From: Marivita sp. GX14005
Lineage (GTDB): Bacteria > Pseudomonadota > Alphaproteobacteria > Rhodobacterales > Rhodobacteraceae
Direction: 5' to 3'
DNA: 64,000 nt
NCBI RefSeq assembly: GCF_023370775.1
Contig: NZ_JAMCCQ010000001.1
Coordinates: forward strand, 868,001 to 932,000
The notes under the pieces were generated by a model. It did no database searches. It saw only the letters and a program-made list of their open reading frames with translations, and had not been told where the DNA came from. The stretch's first letter is position 1, and every line of letters starts with the position of its first letter. Position numbers and translations under genes: made by a program. Positions 1 through 8,947 of the stretch are shown piece by piece.

Positions 1-755
1 CCGGCACGCAGAAACTTGTCCGCAACCTGACCGCCGGGGAAATCATCGGCCAGGTCATGTTGGCGCGTGACGATCTGGGCGAATGGCCCGAACCGGGTGT
101 CGGCACCGGCGAAAACGGCCCGCGCCTTTTGTCGAATATCGTGCTGATGGGAATGGGCGAGCCGCTTTACAATTTCGACAACGTGCGCGACGCGATGAAG
201 ATCGCGATGGACGGCGAAGGCATTGCCCTGTCGCGCCGCCGCATCACGCTCAGCACGTCGGGCGTCGTGCCCGAAATTGCCAAGACGGCCGAGGAGATCG
301 GTTGCCTGTTGGCAGTGTCCTTCCACGCCACTACCGATGAGGTGCGCGACAGACTGGTGCCGATCAACAAGCGCTGGAACATCGAAACGCTGCTCGACGC
401 GCTGCGCGAGTATCCAAAGAAATCCAATTCCGAACGCATCACCTTCGAATATGTGATGCTCAAGGATGTGAACGATTCAGACGAGGACGCGCGCCGTCTC
501 GTCAACCTGATCAAGGGTATCCCCGCCAAAATCAACCTGATCCCGTTCAACGAATGGCCCGGCGCGCCCTATCAACGCTCCGACTGGGCGCGGATCGAAG
601 CCTTCGCCGATATCATCTACAAGGCCGGCTACGCCTCCCCCATCCGTACCCCGCGCGGCGAAGACATCATGGCCGCCTGCGGCCAGTTGAAATCCGCCAC
701 CGAACGCGCCCGCAAATCCCGCGCTCAGATCGCAGCGGAAACAGGTATCGGCTAA
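1..755 (+). CDS. rlmN: Dual-specificity RNA methyltransferase RlmN (3' part; start lies left of the window)
   Basis: Radical-SAM enzyme that methylates C2 of A2503 in 23S rRNA and A37 of some tRNAs. The reading frame is open from base 3, beginning [14 protein letters not shown], which in this family follows directly after the CxxxCxxC cluster motif; the iron-sulfur cysteines are therefore just outside the window. Visible here are the MGMGEP motif that helps bind SAM and, near the C-terminus, the AACGQL motif (Cys codon at 678-680), whose cysteine carries the transferred methyl group. The C-terminus looks intact. Its stop overlaps the stop of the convergent NYN gene by two bases, with no room for a terminator hairpin. 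Confidence 0.95.
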   Translation, partial: GTQKLVRNLTAGEIIGQVMLARDDLGEWPEPGVGTGENGPRLLSNIVLMGMGEPLYNFDNVRDAMKIAMDGEGIALSRRRITLSTSGVVPEIAKTAEEIGCLLAVSFHATTDEVRDRLVPINKRWNIETLLDALREYPKKSNSERITFEYVMLKDVNDSDEDARRLVNLIKGIPAKINLIPFNEWPGAPYQRSDWARIEAFADIIYKAGYASPIRTPRGEDIMAACGQLKSATERARKSRAQIAAETGIG

Positions 756-1411
756 ACGAAGGCGTCTCGCTTGAACCGCACATGCGCGTCCGGTCCCCTT
801 GGGTCTAGTTCGAAAAGCGTGTCGCGTTTTGAAAAATAGGCCCGCCAATTCTTGTCTGGCGTCTTGCTGATCGACGTACCATGCAGCCGCCGCATCACGG
901 GATTGAGGTCCGCCACCCGCATTCCTCGGCCTTCGGTGCTATGCGCGGCAATCACGGACTTGATCTTGTGATCAAGGTCCGACGCCGGCAAACGCGCGAT
1001 TTTCCGACTGGGCATGTCCCCCAACAGCTGAAATTCTGAACAGGCCCGCCGCAAAGAAGGCGTCGTTTTCTCCTCTCCCATCCCGATAACTTGCACATTG
1101 CGTGCACGGATGAACCGCGCAAGGTGCTGAAAATCCGCATCAGAGCTGCACAAACAGACAGTGTCCACAGTTTGTGAAAGCACATGATCGACCGCCTCAA
1201 TCGCCAGCAGAACATCGGTCGCGTTTTTTCCGCTTCCAGAATAGACAAACTGAAAAGATGTCGCGTCTTTCCAACACGCGAGTGCAGTCTCATTGCCATA
1301 CACACGTGCAACAGTCGCAAGGCCGAAGGACGAGGCACATCGCAAAATCTGTCCTGCAAACTTTGCTGAAAGGTTGTCCCCGTCCACAAAAACAGCCGTT
1401 GATTTCGACAT
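752..1411 (-). CDS. NYN-domain (LabA/DUF88-type) putative ribonuclease with C-terminal OST-HTH-like region
   Basis: 219-residue protein. Residues about 4-140 read as a PIN-like NYN domain: VFVDGDNL near the N-terminus, an internal [12 protein letters not shown] segment and CSSDADF give the spaced acidic residues typical of metal-dependent NYN nucleases. Residues about 150-215 (from [12 protein letters not shown] to the C-terminus) resemble an OST-HTH/LOTUS winged helix, a combination seen in bacterial LabA-like proteins and thought to act on RNA. No partner gene is visible: it is a single gene converging on rlmN. A 15-bp palindrome (1465-1479) lies about 55 bases upstream of the ATG. The substrate is unknown; the nuclease role is family inference. 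Confidence 0.75.
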   Translation of the reverse strand: MSKSTAVFVDGDNLSAKFAGQILRCASSFGLATVARVYGNETALACWKDATSFQFVYSGSGKNATDVLLAIEAVDHVLSQTVDTVCLCSSDADFQHLARFIRARNVQVIGMGEEKTTPSLRRACSEFQLLGDMPSRKIARLPASDLDHKIKSVIAAHSTEGRGMRVADLNPVMRRLHGTSISKTPDKNWRAYFSKRDTLFELDPRGPDAHVRFKRDAFV

Positions 1412-1464
1412 ATCAAGACGTTCCTCATTGCCCGACGATAATGTCCAACATCAATTCGGCGACA

Positions 1465-1479
1465 ATTTGACCGTCAAAT
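1465..1479. promoter_or_regulatory. 15-bp perfect dyad upstream of the NYN gene
   Basis: ATTTGAC-C-GTCAAAT: two 7-base arms around one central base, in the gap between the NYN gene (minus strand) and the first CueR-type promoter (plus strand). The one-base centre does not fit FNR/FnrL boxes, which have a four-base centre. It is probably a protein-binding site, but the regulator is unknown. Confidence 0.45.
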
Positions 1480-1561
1480 AACAATGTGCCGTTTATCTGG
1501 CTCTTTCTGTTTCAACCGGATGGGGCGCGAAACGCACCTCGGCAGGAATCTCTCGCCCCCC

Positions 1562-1592
1562 TTGTCCCTCTGGTGACTGGAACCCTTATGTG
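1562..1592 (+). promoter_or_regulatory. CueR/MerR-type promoter 1 (19-bp spacer)
   Basis: -35 TTGTCC (1562-1567) and -10 TATGTG (1587-1592) are separated by 19 bases, the over-long spacer that MerR-family activators such as CueR correct by twisting the DNA. The spacer contains the dyad CTGGTGACTGGAACC, nearly the same as in the copA promoter at 2320-2350. It precedes a truncated copper-binding ORF at 1619 and an unknown gene at 1832. Confidence 0.7.
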
Positions 1593-1618
1593 AGGCTGGA
1601 ACCAGAAGGACCAGTCCC

Positions 1619-1798
1619 ATGACCACGTTTCGTTTCACCGTCGATATCCTCAGCTGCGCAGGCTGCGCGGGCCGTGCCGAGCGTGCGTTACACGGCGTAA
1701 ACGGCGTCTTTGAAGATCCGGTCAACATCGCCAATCACACTGCGCTGGTTGAGCGTCTCGAAAAGAGTCTGATTGTTTTTGTCGGGAATAGCTGCTAG
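1619..1798 (+). pseudogene. Truncated heavy-metal-associated (HMA) domain, copA/copZ-like remnant
   Basis: 59-codon ORF, ATG to TAG. Its first 40 residues closely match the N-terminal HMA domain of the copA gene 760 bases downstream: TFRFTVDILSCAGCAGRAERAL here against TFRFAVTNLSCAGCAGRAERAL there, with the copper-binding C13-A-G-C16 intact. After VNIAN the similarity ends, so the last strand and helix of the ferredoxin-like HMA fold are missing. It has its own CueR-type promoter 27 bases upstream. Most likely it is the 5' remnant of a duplicated copA (or copZ) gene. A short functional copper-binding peptide cannot be excluded, because the CxxC loop and promoter are preserved. Confidence 0.65.
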
Positions 1799-1831
1799 AC
1801 AGTCATCATTCGTTTCGAATGTGGTGATGCC

Positions 1832-2299
1832 ATGCATTTCTCTCCTGATTCGCTCGAAAACGCGCCACTGCGGTCGGCCGAACGCCGGTTTATCCGAATG
1901 CTACGCGCTTGGCCGACAGGACCGGATGCGCAGGTCGCGGTCTGGAACGATCTTTGCGTTGCCATCGGCCATCCCCGCGCCCGCGCTTGCCTTCAGGCTT
2001 TCGAACAGATGTTGAGCCTTCTCAAGGCGCATGGCTGGCACGCTCCCTTGATCCTCGCCCCTGACGCCCGAGGCTATTCGGAGGATGAACTCTCTCTCGC
2101 CCGCTTCGTCCTCGCCGCCGCCGAACAGCGCCGCGAAGTCGCGCTGGCCGAAGCAAGCTTTCTTGTATCGCCGCAAGTCCTTCTTCCCTTCCTCTGCGCT
2201 GCATCCCGCGTCGGTCTGCCGCTTATGTCGGCGAAGCGCGCCCACACATCCCGGGCACAATCGCAGGAATGCGCACCGCTTGCGGTGACTCTGCATTGA
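1832..2299 (+). CDS. Hypothetical protein between two CueR-type promoters
   Basis: 155 residues, soluble, no signal peptide or membrane segment, rich in Ala, Leu and Arg and probably mostly helical. I do not recognise the family. The ATG at 1832 has only a weak ribosome-binding site (GGTGA). The gene lies 33 bases after the truncated HMA ORF on the same strand and ends 20 bases before the copA promoter, so transcription from CueR-type promoter 1 could run into it. That would make it copper-induced, which is inference from position only. Codon use looks like that of its neighbours, supporting a real gene. Confidence 0.6.
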   Translation: MHFSPDSLENAPLRSAERRFIRMLRAWPTGPDAQVAVWNDLCVAIGHPRARACLQAFEQMLSLLKAHGWHAPLILAPDARGYSEDELSLARFVLAAAEQRREVALAEASFLVSPQVLLPFLCAASRVGLPLMSAKRAHTSRAQSQECAPLAVTLH

Positions 2300-2319
2300 A
2301 AGACGTCAAACCCGCCCCC

Positions 2320-2350
2320 TTGACCTTCCAGTGACAGGAACCCTTATCTG
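2320..2350 (+). promoter_or_regulatory. CueR-type copA promoter (19-bp spacer)
   Basis: -35 TTGACC (2320-2325), 19-base spacer (2326-2344) and -10 TATCTG (2345-2350). The spacer carries the CueR-like imperfect dyad TTCCAGTGACAGGAA. The copA ATG is 31 bases further on. cueR itself is the second gene of the transcription unit, so the regulator should induce its own synthesis along with the pump. Confidence 0.8.
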
Positions 2351-2380
2351 AACTCTGACCACGATTCCAAAGGTGTGCAG

Positions 2381-4843
2381 ATGACCGATCAGACGTTCCG
2401 TTTTGCAGTGACAAACCTAAGCTGCGCCGGATGCGCAGGGCGGGCGGAGCGGGCGCTGGCCGATACGCCCGGTGTGCGGCAGGCAAGTGTGAACATCGCC
2501 AACAAAATGGCGCAGGTCACCGGAACCGCTGATAGCGCGAACCTCCGAGACGCGCTTGCGCGGGCCGGTTACCCGGCAGCGGAAAGCGTGCATCGCCTCT
2601 CCATCACCGGCATGAGTTGCGCATCTTGCACAGGCCGCGTCGAACGCGCCTTGCAGGAGGTTCCCGGTGTGCTTTCTGCGCATGTGAATCTGGCCACCGA
2701 AACCGCTGAGGTGCGCGTTCTCGATGGCGCGGTCGATGTCGGTGAGCTTGCGAAGACCGTCACCGAAACGGGTTACCCGGCCACCCCGATGGGAGAGGAC
2801 ACGCCGGTCGAACCGGCCAGCGAAACCGCCCCTCTCAAACGCGACACGCTGATTGCGGGCGCGCTGACGCTTCCGGTGTTCATCACCGAAATGGGCGGGC
2901 ATATCTTCCCACCGCTGCATCACGCAATCATGGATAGCATAGGGATACAGACCTTCTGGGTTCTGCAATTCCTGCTGATCACGCTGGTTTTGGCATGGCC
3001 CGGACGCCGCTTCTTCCGCATCGGCCTGCCGCTACTGGTCAAGGGCAGCCCCGACATGAACAGCCTCGTCGCGCTCGGCACCTTGGCGGCTTGGGGCTAT
3101 TCGACCATCGCCACCTTCGCGCCCGGTCTTTTGCCCGAAGGCACCCGCGCCGTCTATTTCGAAGCGGCGGGCGTGATCGTGACGCTGATCCTTGCCGGCC
3201 GCTGGATGGAGGCGCGCGCGAAAGGTCGTACCGGCGCTGCCATCAAGCGCCTGATCGGTCTGCGCCCCGACAGGGTGCGCGTCGAGCGCGACGGCGTCTT
3301 CACCGAAATTCCGCTATCCGAGGTCGAGACGGGCGATATCGTCGAAGCCCGCCCCGGCGCGCGCATCGCCGTCGATGGCGTCGTGCTGACCGGCCAATCC
3401 TTTGTCGATGAGGCAATGATCACCGGCGAGCCTGCGCCGGTCGCCAAATCCGAAGGCAGCGAAGTGACCGGCGGTACGATCAACGGACAAAGCCCGCTGA
3501 CCTACAGGGCCACCGCCGTCGGCTCCGACACCGTTCTGGCGCGGATCATCGACATGGTGCAAACGGCGCAAGGCGCGAAGCTGCCCATTCAGGCGCTGGC
3601 CGACAAGGTCGTGCGTGTCTTCGTGCCGGTGGTTCTGGCCATTGCTGCGGTGACGGTCGCGGTATGGCTTGCCGTCGGGCCCGATCCGGCGCTCAGTCAC
3701 GCGCTTGTCGCTGGCGTGGCCGTGCTCATCATCGCCTGCCCTTGCGCGATGGGGCTTGCTACGCCCACCTCGATCATGGTCGGCACGGGCCGCGCGGCTG
3801 AAATGGGCGTGCTCTTTCGCAAGGGCGATGCGCTGCAACGTCTGGACAGCGCGGCCGTCATCGCCTTCGACAAGACCGGCACCCTGACCGAAGGCCGCCC
3901 GAGCCTTGTGGATCAGTTCACAGCGGGCGGGATTGGCCCGGAGGACGCACTGCGCCTGACTGCGGCGGTCGAGCAATCCTCCGATCATCCCATTGCACAA
4001 GCGATCATGGTGGCGAACACCGCGCCGCTCCCCGCGCCGGAGAGCAGCGAAACGATTCCCGGCTACGGTCTGCGCGCGAACGTCGACGGCAAGACGCTGC
4101 TCGTCGGCTCCCCGCGCCTGCTGACGGAACACGGGGTCGATGCAACCCCGATACAGAACGCGATCGACCGTTTTTCGGACAAGGGGCATTCGCTCGTTTG
4201 CCTGTCCATCGATGGGGAGGCGGCTGCGGTCTTTGCCGTTGCCGACCAGATCAAGCCCGGCGCCAAAGCCGCCGTCGACGCGCTGCACGAACAAGGCCTG
4301 AAGGTCGCGATGGTGTCGGGCGACAGCCCCGCCGCCGCGCATGCCATCGCAGGCAGGCTCGGAATCGATCACGTCACCGCAGGCGTGTTGCCCGATGGCA
4401 AGGTCGATGCGGTGAAGGCGCTGCGCGACGCGTTCGGCCCGGTCGCCTTTGTCGGCGACGGGATCAATGACGCGCCCGCGCTGGCGGAGGCCGAGATCGG
4501 CCTGGCCATCGGCACCGGCACCGATGTCGCCATCGAGGCGGCGGATATCGTCCTGTCCTCGGGCCGCGTTGCCGGCGTGGTGAACGCGGTGGAAATCTCC
4601 AACCGGACGATGCGCAACATCCGGCAAAACCTCTTCTGGGCCTTCGCCTACAACACCGCGCTCATCCCGGTGGCCGCCGGCGTGCTTTCTCCGGCTTTCG
4701 GCGTGCAACTGTCGCCGATGCTGGGCGCCGGCGCGATGGCGCTGTCGTCGGTGTTCGTTCTGTCCAATGCCCTGCGCCTGCGCCGCGTCGCCCCGGCGCA
4801 GGCCGACGCGCCCGAACCTGCTTTTCGGGAGGCACATGCATGA
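2381..4843 (+). CDS. copA: Copper-exporting P1B-type ATPase CopA
   Basis: 820-residue inner-membrane pump that exports Cu(I) from the cytoplasm. Two N-terminal HMA domains carry CxxC motifs (C15/C18 and C77/C80 by count from this start). Eight membrane helices follow, with the ion-binding CPC in IIACPCAMG (about residues 453-455), the phosphorylation motif DKTGT (about 497) and the hinge GDGINDAP (about 692). The ATG at 2381 is preferred over GTG 2375 because AAAGG sits 7 bases upstream. The stop overlaps the cueR start (ATGA, 4840-4843), so the two are translationally coupled. Transcription starts from the CueR-type promoter at 2320-2350. Confidence 0.97.
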   Translation: MTDQTFRFAVTNLSCAGCAGRAERALADTPGVRQASVNIANKMAQVTGTADSANLRDALARAGYPAAESVHRLSITGMSCASCTGRVERALQEVPGVLSAHVNLATETAEVRVLDGAVDVGELAKTVTETGYPATPMGEDTPVEPASETAPLKRDTLIAGALTLPVFITEMGGHIFPPLHHAIMDSIGIQTFWVLQFLLITLVLAWPGRRFFRIGLPLLVKGSPDMNSLVALGTLAAWGYSTIATFAPGLLPEGTRAVYFEAAGVIVTLILAGRWMEARAKGRTGAAIKRLIGLRPDRVRVERDGVFTEIPLSEVETGDIVEARPGARIAVDGVVLTGQSFVDEAMITGEPAPVAKSEGSEVTGGTINGQSPLTYRATAVGSDTVLARIIDMVQTAQGAKLPIQALADKVVRVFVPVVLAIAAVTVAVWLAVGPDPALSHALVAGVAVLIIACPCAMGLATPTSIMVGTGRAAEMGVLFRKGDALQRLDSAAVIAFDKTGTLTEGRPSLVDQFTAGGIGPEDALRLTAAVEQSSDHPIAQAIMVANTAPLPAPESSETIPGYGLRANVDGKTLLVGSPRLLTEHGVDATPIQNAIDRFSDKGHSLVCLSIDGEAAAVFAVADQIKPGAKAAVDALHEQGLKVAMVSGDSPAAAHAIAGRLGIDHVTAGVLPDGKVDAVKALRDAFGPVAFVGDGINDAPALAEAEIGLAIGTGTDVAIEAADIVLSSGRVAGVVNAVEISNRTMRNIRQNLFWAFAYNTALIPVAAGVLSPAFGVQLSPMLGAGAMALSSVFVLSNALRLRRVAPAQADAPEPAFREAHA

Positions 4844-5238
4844 ACATTTCCGATGTCGCCAAACGCGCCGGGCTGCCGGCCAAGACAATCCGCTATTACG
4901 AAGAGATCGGCCTCGTCAAACCGCCGCGCGACACCAACGGTTACCGCGCCTTCCGCGAGAGCGATGTTCACAAGCTCGCTTTCCTGAGTCGCGCCCGCGC
5001 GCTTGGTTTCACGATCGAGGACTGCCGCACCCTCCTGACGCTTTACGAGGACAAGACCCGCGCCAGCGCCGATGTGAAGGAGCTTGCCAGCGCCCATCTG
5101 CACAAGATCGAGGACAAGATCGCCCAGCTTCAATCCATGCGCGATACGCTGTCGGAGCTCGTTCAGAGCTGCGCCGGGGACGACCGTCCGGATTGTCCGA
5201 TCCTGAAGGATCTCGCAGCGCGCGGCAGCCCGGCTTGA
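4840..5238 (+). CDS. cueR: MerR-family copper-responsive regulator CueR
   Basis: 132-residue activator of copper-efflux genes. An N-terminal winged helix (DVAKRAGLPAKTIRYYEEIGL) is followed by a long dimerisation helix and a C-terminal metal loop in which two cysteines are separated by seven residues (SCAGDDRPDC), the Cu(I)-binding arrangement of CueR. The gene overlaps the end of copA by four bases and so is in the same transcript. Two promoters in the window have the expected 19-bp spacer with a similar dyad, at 1562-1592 and 2320-2350. Confidence 0.93.
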   Translation: MNISDVAKRAGLPAKTIRYYEEIGLVKPPRDTNGYRAFRESDVHKLAFLSRARALGFTIEDCRTLLTLYEDKTRASADVKELASAHLHKIEDKIAQLQSMRDTLSELVQSCAGDDRPDCPILKDLAARGSPA

Positions 5239-5335
5239 AGCCGCACGCGGATTGTGCGACCTCTCGGACGGCGAGGACGACCTCCCCATACCGGTAGTTT
5301 CGTCGGGACGGCCCGACCCTTGTCGCGAGGTCGCC

Positions 5336-5785
5336 ATGCGCTCTCCACTCGATCGTTTGCGTCATGCCATCAGCTTCGAGCTTTTGGCGCTTCTGATCGT
5401 CATTCCGCTGGGCGCGCTGGTTTTCGACAAGCCGATGCAGGATATCGGCATCGTCACCGTCATCAGCGCGACAATCGCGACGCTCTACAACATGGCGTAT
5501 AATTTCGTCTTCGATCTCGCCCTGCGCCGCGCGACCGGATCGACCCTCAAGACCCCGCTTCTGCGCGTGGCCCACGCCGTGCTGTTCGAAATCGGCCTGC
5601 TCGGCCTGCTGCTGCCGGTTTTTGCGTGGTATTTGCAGATCTCGCTCTGGCAGGCCTTCGTGATGGATGTCTCCTTCGCGGCCTTCTACGTCGTCTACGC
5701 GTTTTGCTTCAATTGGGCCTACGATCTGCTCTTTCCCTTGCCCGAATGGTCCGAGCGCCGCGCGGCGACAGAGGATCGGGCATGA
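5336..5785 (+). CDS. PACE-family efflux transporter
   Basis: 149-residue protein with four membrane helices arranged as two repeats: LRHAISFELLALLIVIPLGALVF and LRVAHAVLFEIGLLGLLLPVFAWYL each begin a half, and each half ends with an aromatic NxxYxxxFD/NWAYDLLF-type segment. This is the two-BTP-domain layout of proteobacterial antimicrobial compound efflux (PACE) proteins such as AceI, which export biocides and short diamines. The ATG at 5336 is chosen because everything upstream in frame is uncharacteristic for the family. The stop overlaps the next gene's ATG (ATGA), suggesting coexpression with the MFS transporter. The substrate is unknown. Confidence 0.85.
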   Translation: MRSPLDRLRHAISFELLALLIVIPLGALVFDKPMQDIGIVTVISATIATLYNMAYNFVFDLALRRATGSTLKTPLLRVAHAVLFEIGLLGLLLPVFAWYLQISLWQAFVMDVSFAAFYVVYAFCFNWAYDLLFPLPEWSERRAATEDRA

Positions 5786-7005
5786 GCGAGCCGTCCATGC
5801 TCGACAGCCGGTATTCGTGGCTGCGCCTCGGCATCACGCTTTTGATCGCGGTGATGGGAAATGTCGGCATGTGGGCGATCATCGTCGTTCTGCCCGAAGT
5901 GCAATCCGAATTCGGTGCGGGGCGGGGCGAAGTGTCCTTGGCCTACACGCTCACGATGGTCGGGTTCGCGCTCGGCAATTTCTTCGTCGGGCGGGCGGTG
6001 GACCGGTTCGGCGTCGCCAAGGCGCTCATTGCCTGCGCGCTGACGCTGACCACCTGTTATATCCTCGCCGCGCTCAGCCCGTCGCTGCTGATCCTGTCGG
6101 CGCTGCAACTCGTCATAGGTTTCGCCACCGCCTGCAGCTTCGGGCCGCTGATCGCGGATGTCTCGCAATGGTTCCTCAAACGGCGCGGTATCGCCGTGGC
6201 GATCACCGCTTCGGGCAATTACCTGTCCGGCGCGATCTGGCCACTGCTCCTCGGCAGTCTCGGCGGCGGGGAAAGCTGGCGCTGGAGCTATACGGCGCTC
6301 GGTATCCTCACACTGGTCATCGTGCCACCGCTGGCCTTGATGCTGCGCCGGCGCGTTCCGCTCGAAGCGATTGCCGCCGCCGACACGCAATCAGCCAGCC
6401 GCACCCGCGCGACCGGCTTCACCCCGCGCCAGTTACAATGGATGCTTGGCGCGGCCGGGATCGCCTGCTGCGTCGCCATGTCGATGCCGCAGGTGCATAT
6501 CGTGGCGCTTTGCGTCGATTACGGCTTCGGCGCGGCGGTGGGGGCGGAGATGCTGTCACTGATGCTGATGGGCGGCGTCGTCTCGCGGCTCGTCTCGGGC
6601 ACGCTGGCTGACCGGATCGGCGGCATCCCGACGCTGCTCATCGGATCGAGCCTGCAGGCCATCGCGCTCTTTCTCTACCTTCCGGCAGGCGGTCTCGTCT
6701 CGCTTTACACCGTCAGCCTGATCTTCGGGCTGAGCCAAAGCGGCATCGTGCCAAGCTATGCCGTCATCGTGCGCGAATACATGCCCAGCCGCGAAGCGGG
6801 CGCGCGGGTCGGGTTCGTCCTGATGATGACGATCACCGGAATGGCGGTCGGCGGCTGGCTGTCGGGGGTGATCTACGACGTCACCGGATCCTATCAATGG
6901 GCCTTCGTCAACGGCATCGTCTGGAACGGGCTGAACATCGCGATCATGATCGTCATCCTGATGCGCAGCCAGGGGCCGCGCAAGCTGCGGACAGCGGCAG
7001 CCTAG
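5782..7005 (+). CDS. MFS transporter
   Basis: 407-residue integral membrane protein with 12 predicted helices. The first half contains the conserved loop 2-3 motif (NFFVGRAVDRFGVAKAL) and the second half the equivalent SGTLADRIGGIPTLL, giving the two-fold repeat of the major facilitator superfamily. It is closest in style to oxalate/formate-antiporter-like or monocarboxylate MFS carriers, but the substrate cannot be read from sequence. Start at 5782 overlaps the PACE gene stop. Its TAG (7003-7005) shares bases with the stop of the convergent aspartoacylase-like gene in a CTAG tetranucleotide. Confidence 0.85.
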   Translation: MSEPSMLDSRYSWLRLGITLLIAVMGNVGMWAIIVVLPEVQSEFGAGRGEVSLAYTLTMVGFALGNFFVGRAVDRFGVAKALIACALTLTTCYILAALSPSLLILSALQLVIGFATACSFGPLIADVSQWFLKRRGIAVAITASGNYLSGAIWPLLLGSLGGGESWRWSYTALGILTLVIVPPLALMLRRRVPLEAIAAADTQSASRTRATGFTPRQLQWMLGAAGIACCVAMSMPQVHIVALCVDYGFGAAVGAEMLSLMLMGGVVSRLVSGTLADRIGGIPTLLIGSSLQAIALFLYLPAGGLVSLYTVSLIFGLSQSGIVPSYAVIVREYMPSREAGARVGFVLMMTITGMAVGGWLSGVIYDVTGSYQWAFVNGIVWNGLNIAIMIVILMRSQGPRKLRTAAA

Positions 7006-8045
7006 ATGATCTCGTCCTCGTCGAACAAAGGCGCCTCTTCGAGCTGCGTTGCCAGATCGCCGACAGCGGCCTCCGCCAGATCGGCCGATTTGACCGCAGC
7101 GATGTGAAACAGCGCGTCGCCCTCATGCACCACCGGCATGACGGCACGACCGACGATGATCCCGCCCTGCCGCGCCGTGACCTCGATCTCGCCATCCCCG
7201 AACGGATCCGAGATGGCCGCGATCACGTCACCTTCATCCACCACATCGCCCTCGGCCCGGAACATCCGCAATAGCCCGCCCGCCGGGGCACGGGTCCAAT
7301 TGCTGTCGGAACAGAGCAAAGGCTTGGCGCGCGGCTTGGCGATGCCGGCGGCCGGTAACATGCCGACCTGATGCAGCACGCGCAAAATCCCCGCGACCCC
7401 GGCGCGCACCGACATTTCGTCGAATCGCATTCCTTCACCAGCCTCGTAGAGCAGAACCTCAACGCCCCGCGCCTTGGCTTCCTGCCGCAAACTGCCCTCG
7501 CGTAGCGCGCTGGTCAGGATCACCGGCGCGCCGAAGGCCAGGGCAAGTTTCATCGTCACGGGATTGTTCGCCGACACCCGGATCTGCGGCAGGTTCATCC
7601 GGTGCACCGCCGCCGAATGAAGATCGATCCCAAGCGAGCAGCGACCGACGATCTCGGACATGAAGAGATGCGCCAGCCGGGAGGCCAGAGATCCGTTGCT
7701 GGACCCGGGAAAGCTTCGGTTCAGATCGCGACGGTCGGGCAGGTAGCGCGAATGGTTCAGGAACCCGAACGTGTTGACGATCGGCACCACGATCAGTGTG
7801 CCGCGCACCGATTTGAGGTTCCGCGCACGCAGCAGACGCCGCACGATCTCGACCCCGATCACCTCGTCGCCGTGGATCCCCGCGCTGACGAACACGGTCG
7901 GCCCGTCATTGCGCCCGTGGATCACATGCGCCGACAGCGTGACCGGCGTGTGATCCGACAGGGTGCTGACCGGAAGATCGACCGTCCGGCGGCTCCCCGC
8001 CTCAACGGTATGGCCGCCGATCTCGAACGCCGCGCGCTTGATCAT
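7002..8045 (-). CDS. Succinylglutamate desuccinylase/aspartoacylase-family hydrolase
   Basis: 347-residue M14-type zinc amidohydrolase. GIHGDE places the metal ligands at H58 and E61, the third ligand is H143 in DLHSA, an RDLNRSFPG motif (residues 106-114) binds substrate carboxylate, and the general base is probably a Glu in LYEAGEG (about 201-204). The C-terminal 90 residues form a beta-barrel lid. It is the third gene of an overlapping operon: its start overlaps the stop of the RimK-like ligase by four bases. Co-occurrence with an ATP-grasp amino-acid ligase suggests it hydrolyses an amide bond made by that enzyme, or trims glutamate tails; this is inference. Confidence 0.85.
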   Translation of the reverse strand: MIKRAAFEIGGHTVEAGSRRTVDLPVSTLSDHTPVTLSAHVIHGRNDGPTVFVSAGIHGDEVIGVEIVRRLLRARNLKSVRGTLIVVPIVNTFGFLNHSRYLPDRRDLNRSFPGSSNGSLASRLAHLFMSEIVGRCSLGIDLHSAAVHRMNLPQIRVSANNPVTMKLALAFGAPVILTSALREGSLRQEAKARGVEVLLYEAGEGMRFDEMSVRAGVAGILRVLHQVGMLPAAGIAKPRAKPLLCSDSNWTRAPAGGLLRMFRAEGDVVDEGDVIAAISDPFGDGEIEVTARQGGIIVGRAVMPVVHEGDALFHIAAVKSADLAEAAVGDLATQLEEAPLFDEDEII

Positions 8046-8947
8046 CCGCTTCCCTTGGTCTTGGTCGCATGCGGCTTGGCGGTTTTCTCGATATGCTCGA
8101 TGATCTTCGACGCGATATCGAGGCCGGTGGCTTTCTCCACCCCCTCGATACCGGGCGAGGAGTTGACCTCCATCACCACCGGCCCGTGGTTGGAGCGCAG
8201 CATATCCACGCCGCAGACATTCAGCCCCATCACCTTGGCCGATCTCACCGCGGTCGAGCGCTCCTCCGGCGACAGCTTGATGATCTGCGCTGACCCGCCG
8301 CGATGCAGGTTGGAACGGAACTCCCCCGCCGCGCCGGTTCGCTTCATCGCGGCGACAACCTTGCCGCCCACCACGATAGCGCGGATATCGGTGCCCCCAG
8401 CTTCCTTGATGAACTCCTGAAGCAGGATATTCACGCCCGCCCCGCGAAACGCCTCGAACACCGATTTGGCGGACCGGTTGGTATCTGCCAGAACCACACC
8501 GATACCTTGCGTGCCCTCCAGCAGCTTGATGACCACGGGCGCGCCGCCGGCAAGCTCCAGCACCTCCTCGGTCTGCTTGGGATCATGTGCGAAGGTCGTC
8601 ACCGGCAGCCCGATCCCCGCCCGCGCCAAAAGCTGCATGGAGCGCAGCTTGTCGCGTGAGCGACCGATGGCCACGCTTTCGTTGAGCGGGTAGACCCCCT
8701 GCATCTCAAATTGCCGAAGCACCGCGAGCCCATAGAACGTGACCGACGCGCCGATGCGCGGAATCACAGCGTCGAACCCTTCCAGCTTTTCGCCATTGTA
8801 GAAAATCTCAGGCCTCCGCGACGCGATGTTCATGTAACAGCGCAGCGTGTTGACGATCTGCAACTCGTGCCCACGCGCCTCCGCCGCCTCCTTCAGACGT
8901 TTGTGCGAATAAAGGTTGGGATTTCTGGCAAGCATCGCGATCTTCAT
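8042..8947 (-). CDS. rimK: RimK-family ATP-grasp amino-acid ligase
   Basis: 301-residue ATP-grasp enzyme. The N-terminal pre-ATP-grasp domain ([18 protein letters not shown]) is typical of RimK, which adds glutamates to ribosomal protein S6. The ATP-grasp core includes [34 protein letters not shown] and the metal-binding end motif [12 protein letters not shown]. The start at 8947 is chosen because the family begins here and it overlaps the upstream protease stop (ATGA). It sits between a retropepsin-like protease (RimB type) and an aspartoacylase-like hydrolase, a neighbourhood known for RimK outside enterics. Whether S6 or another protein or metabolite is the target is unknown. Confidence 0.88.
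   Translation of the reverse strand: MKIAMLARNPNLYSHKRLKEAAEARGHELQIVNTLRCYMNIASRRPEIFYNGEKLEGFDAVIPRIGASVTFYGLAVLRQFEMQGVYPLNESVAIGRSRDKLRSMQLLARAGIGLPVTTFAHDPKQTEEVLELAGGAPVVIKLLEGTQGIGVVLADTNRSAKSVFEAFRGAGVNILLQEFIKEAGGTDIRAIVVGGKVVAAMKRTGAAGEFRSNLHRGGSAQIIKLSPEERSTAVRSAKVMGLNVCGVDMLRSNHGPVVMEVNSSPGIEGVEKATGLDIASKIIEHIEKTAKPHATKTKGSG

Noticed and set aside
3314-4888. 524-codon open frame antisense to copA
   Set aside because: It mirrors a strongly conserved gene, and its Arg/His-rich composition is typical of the reverse frame in GC-rich DNA.
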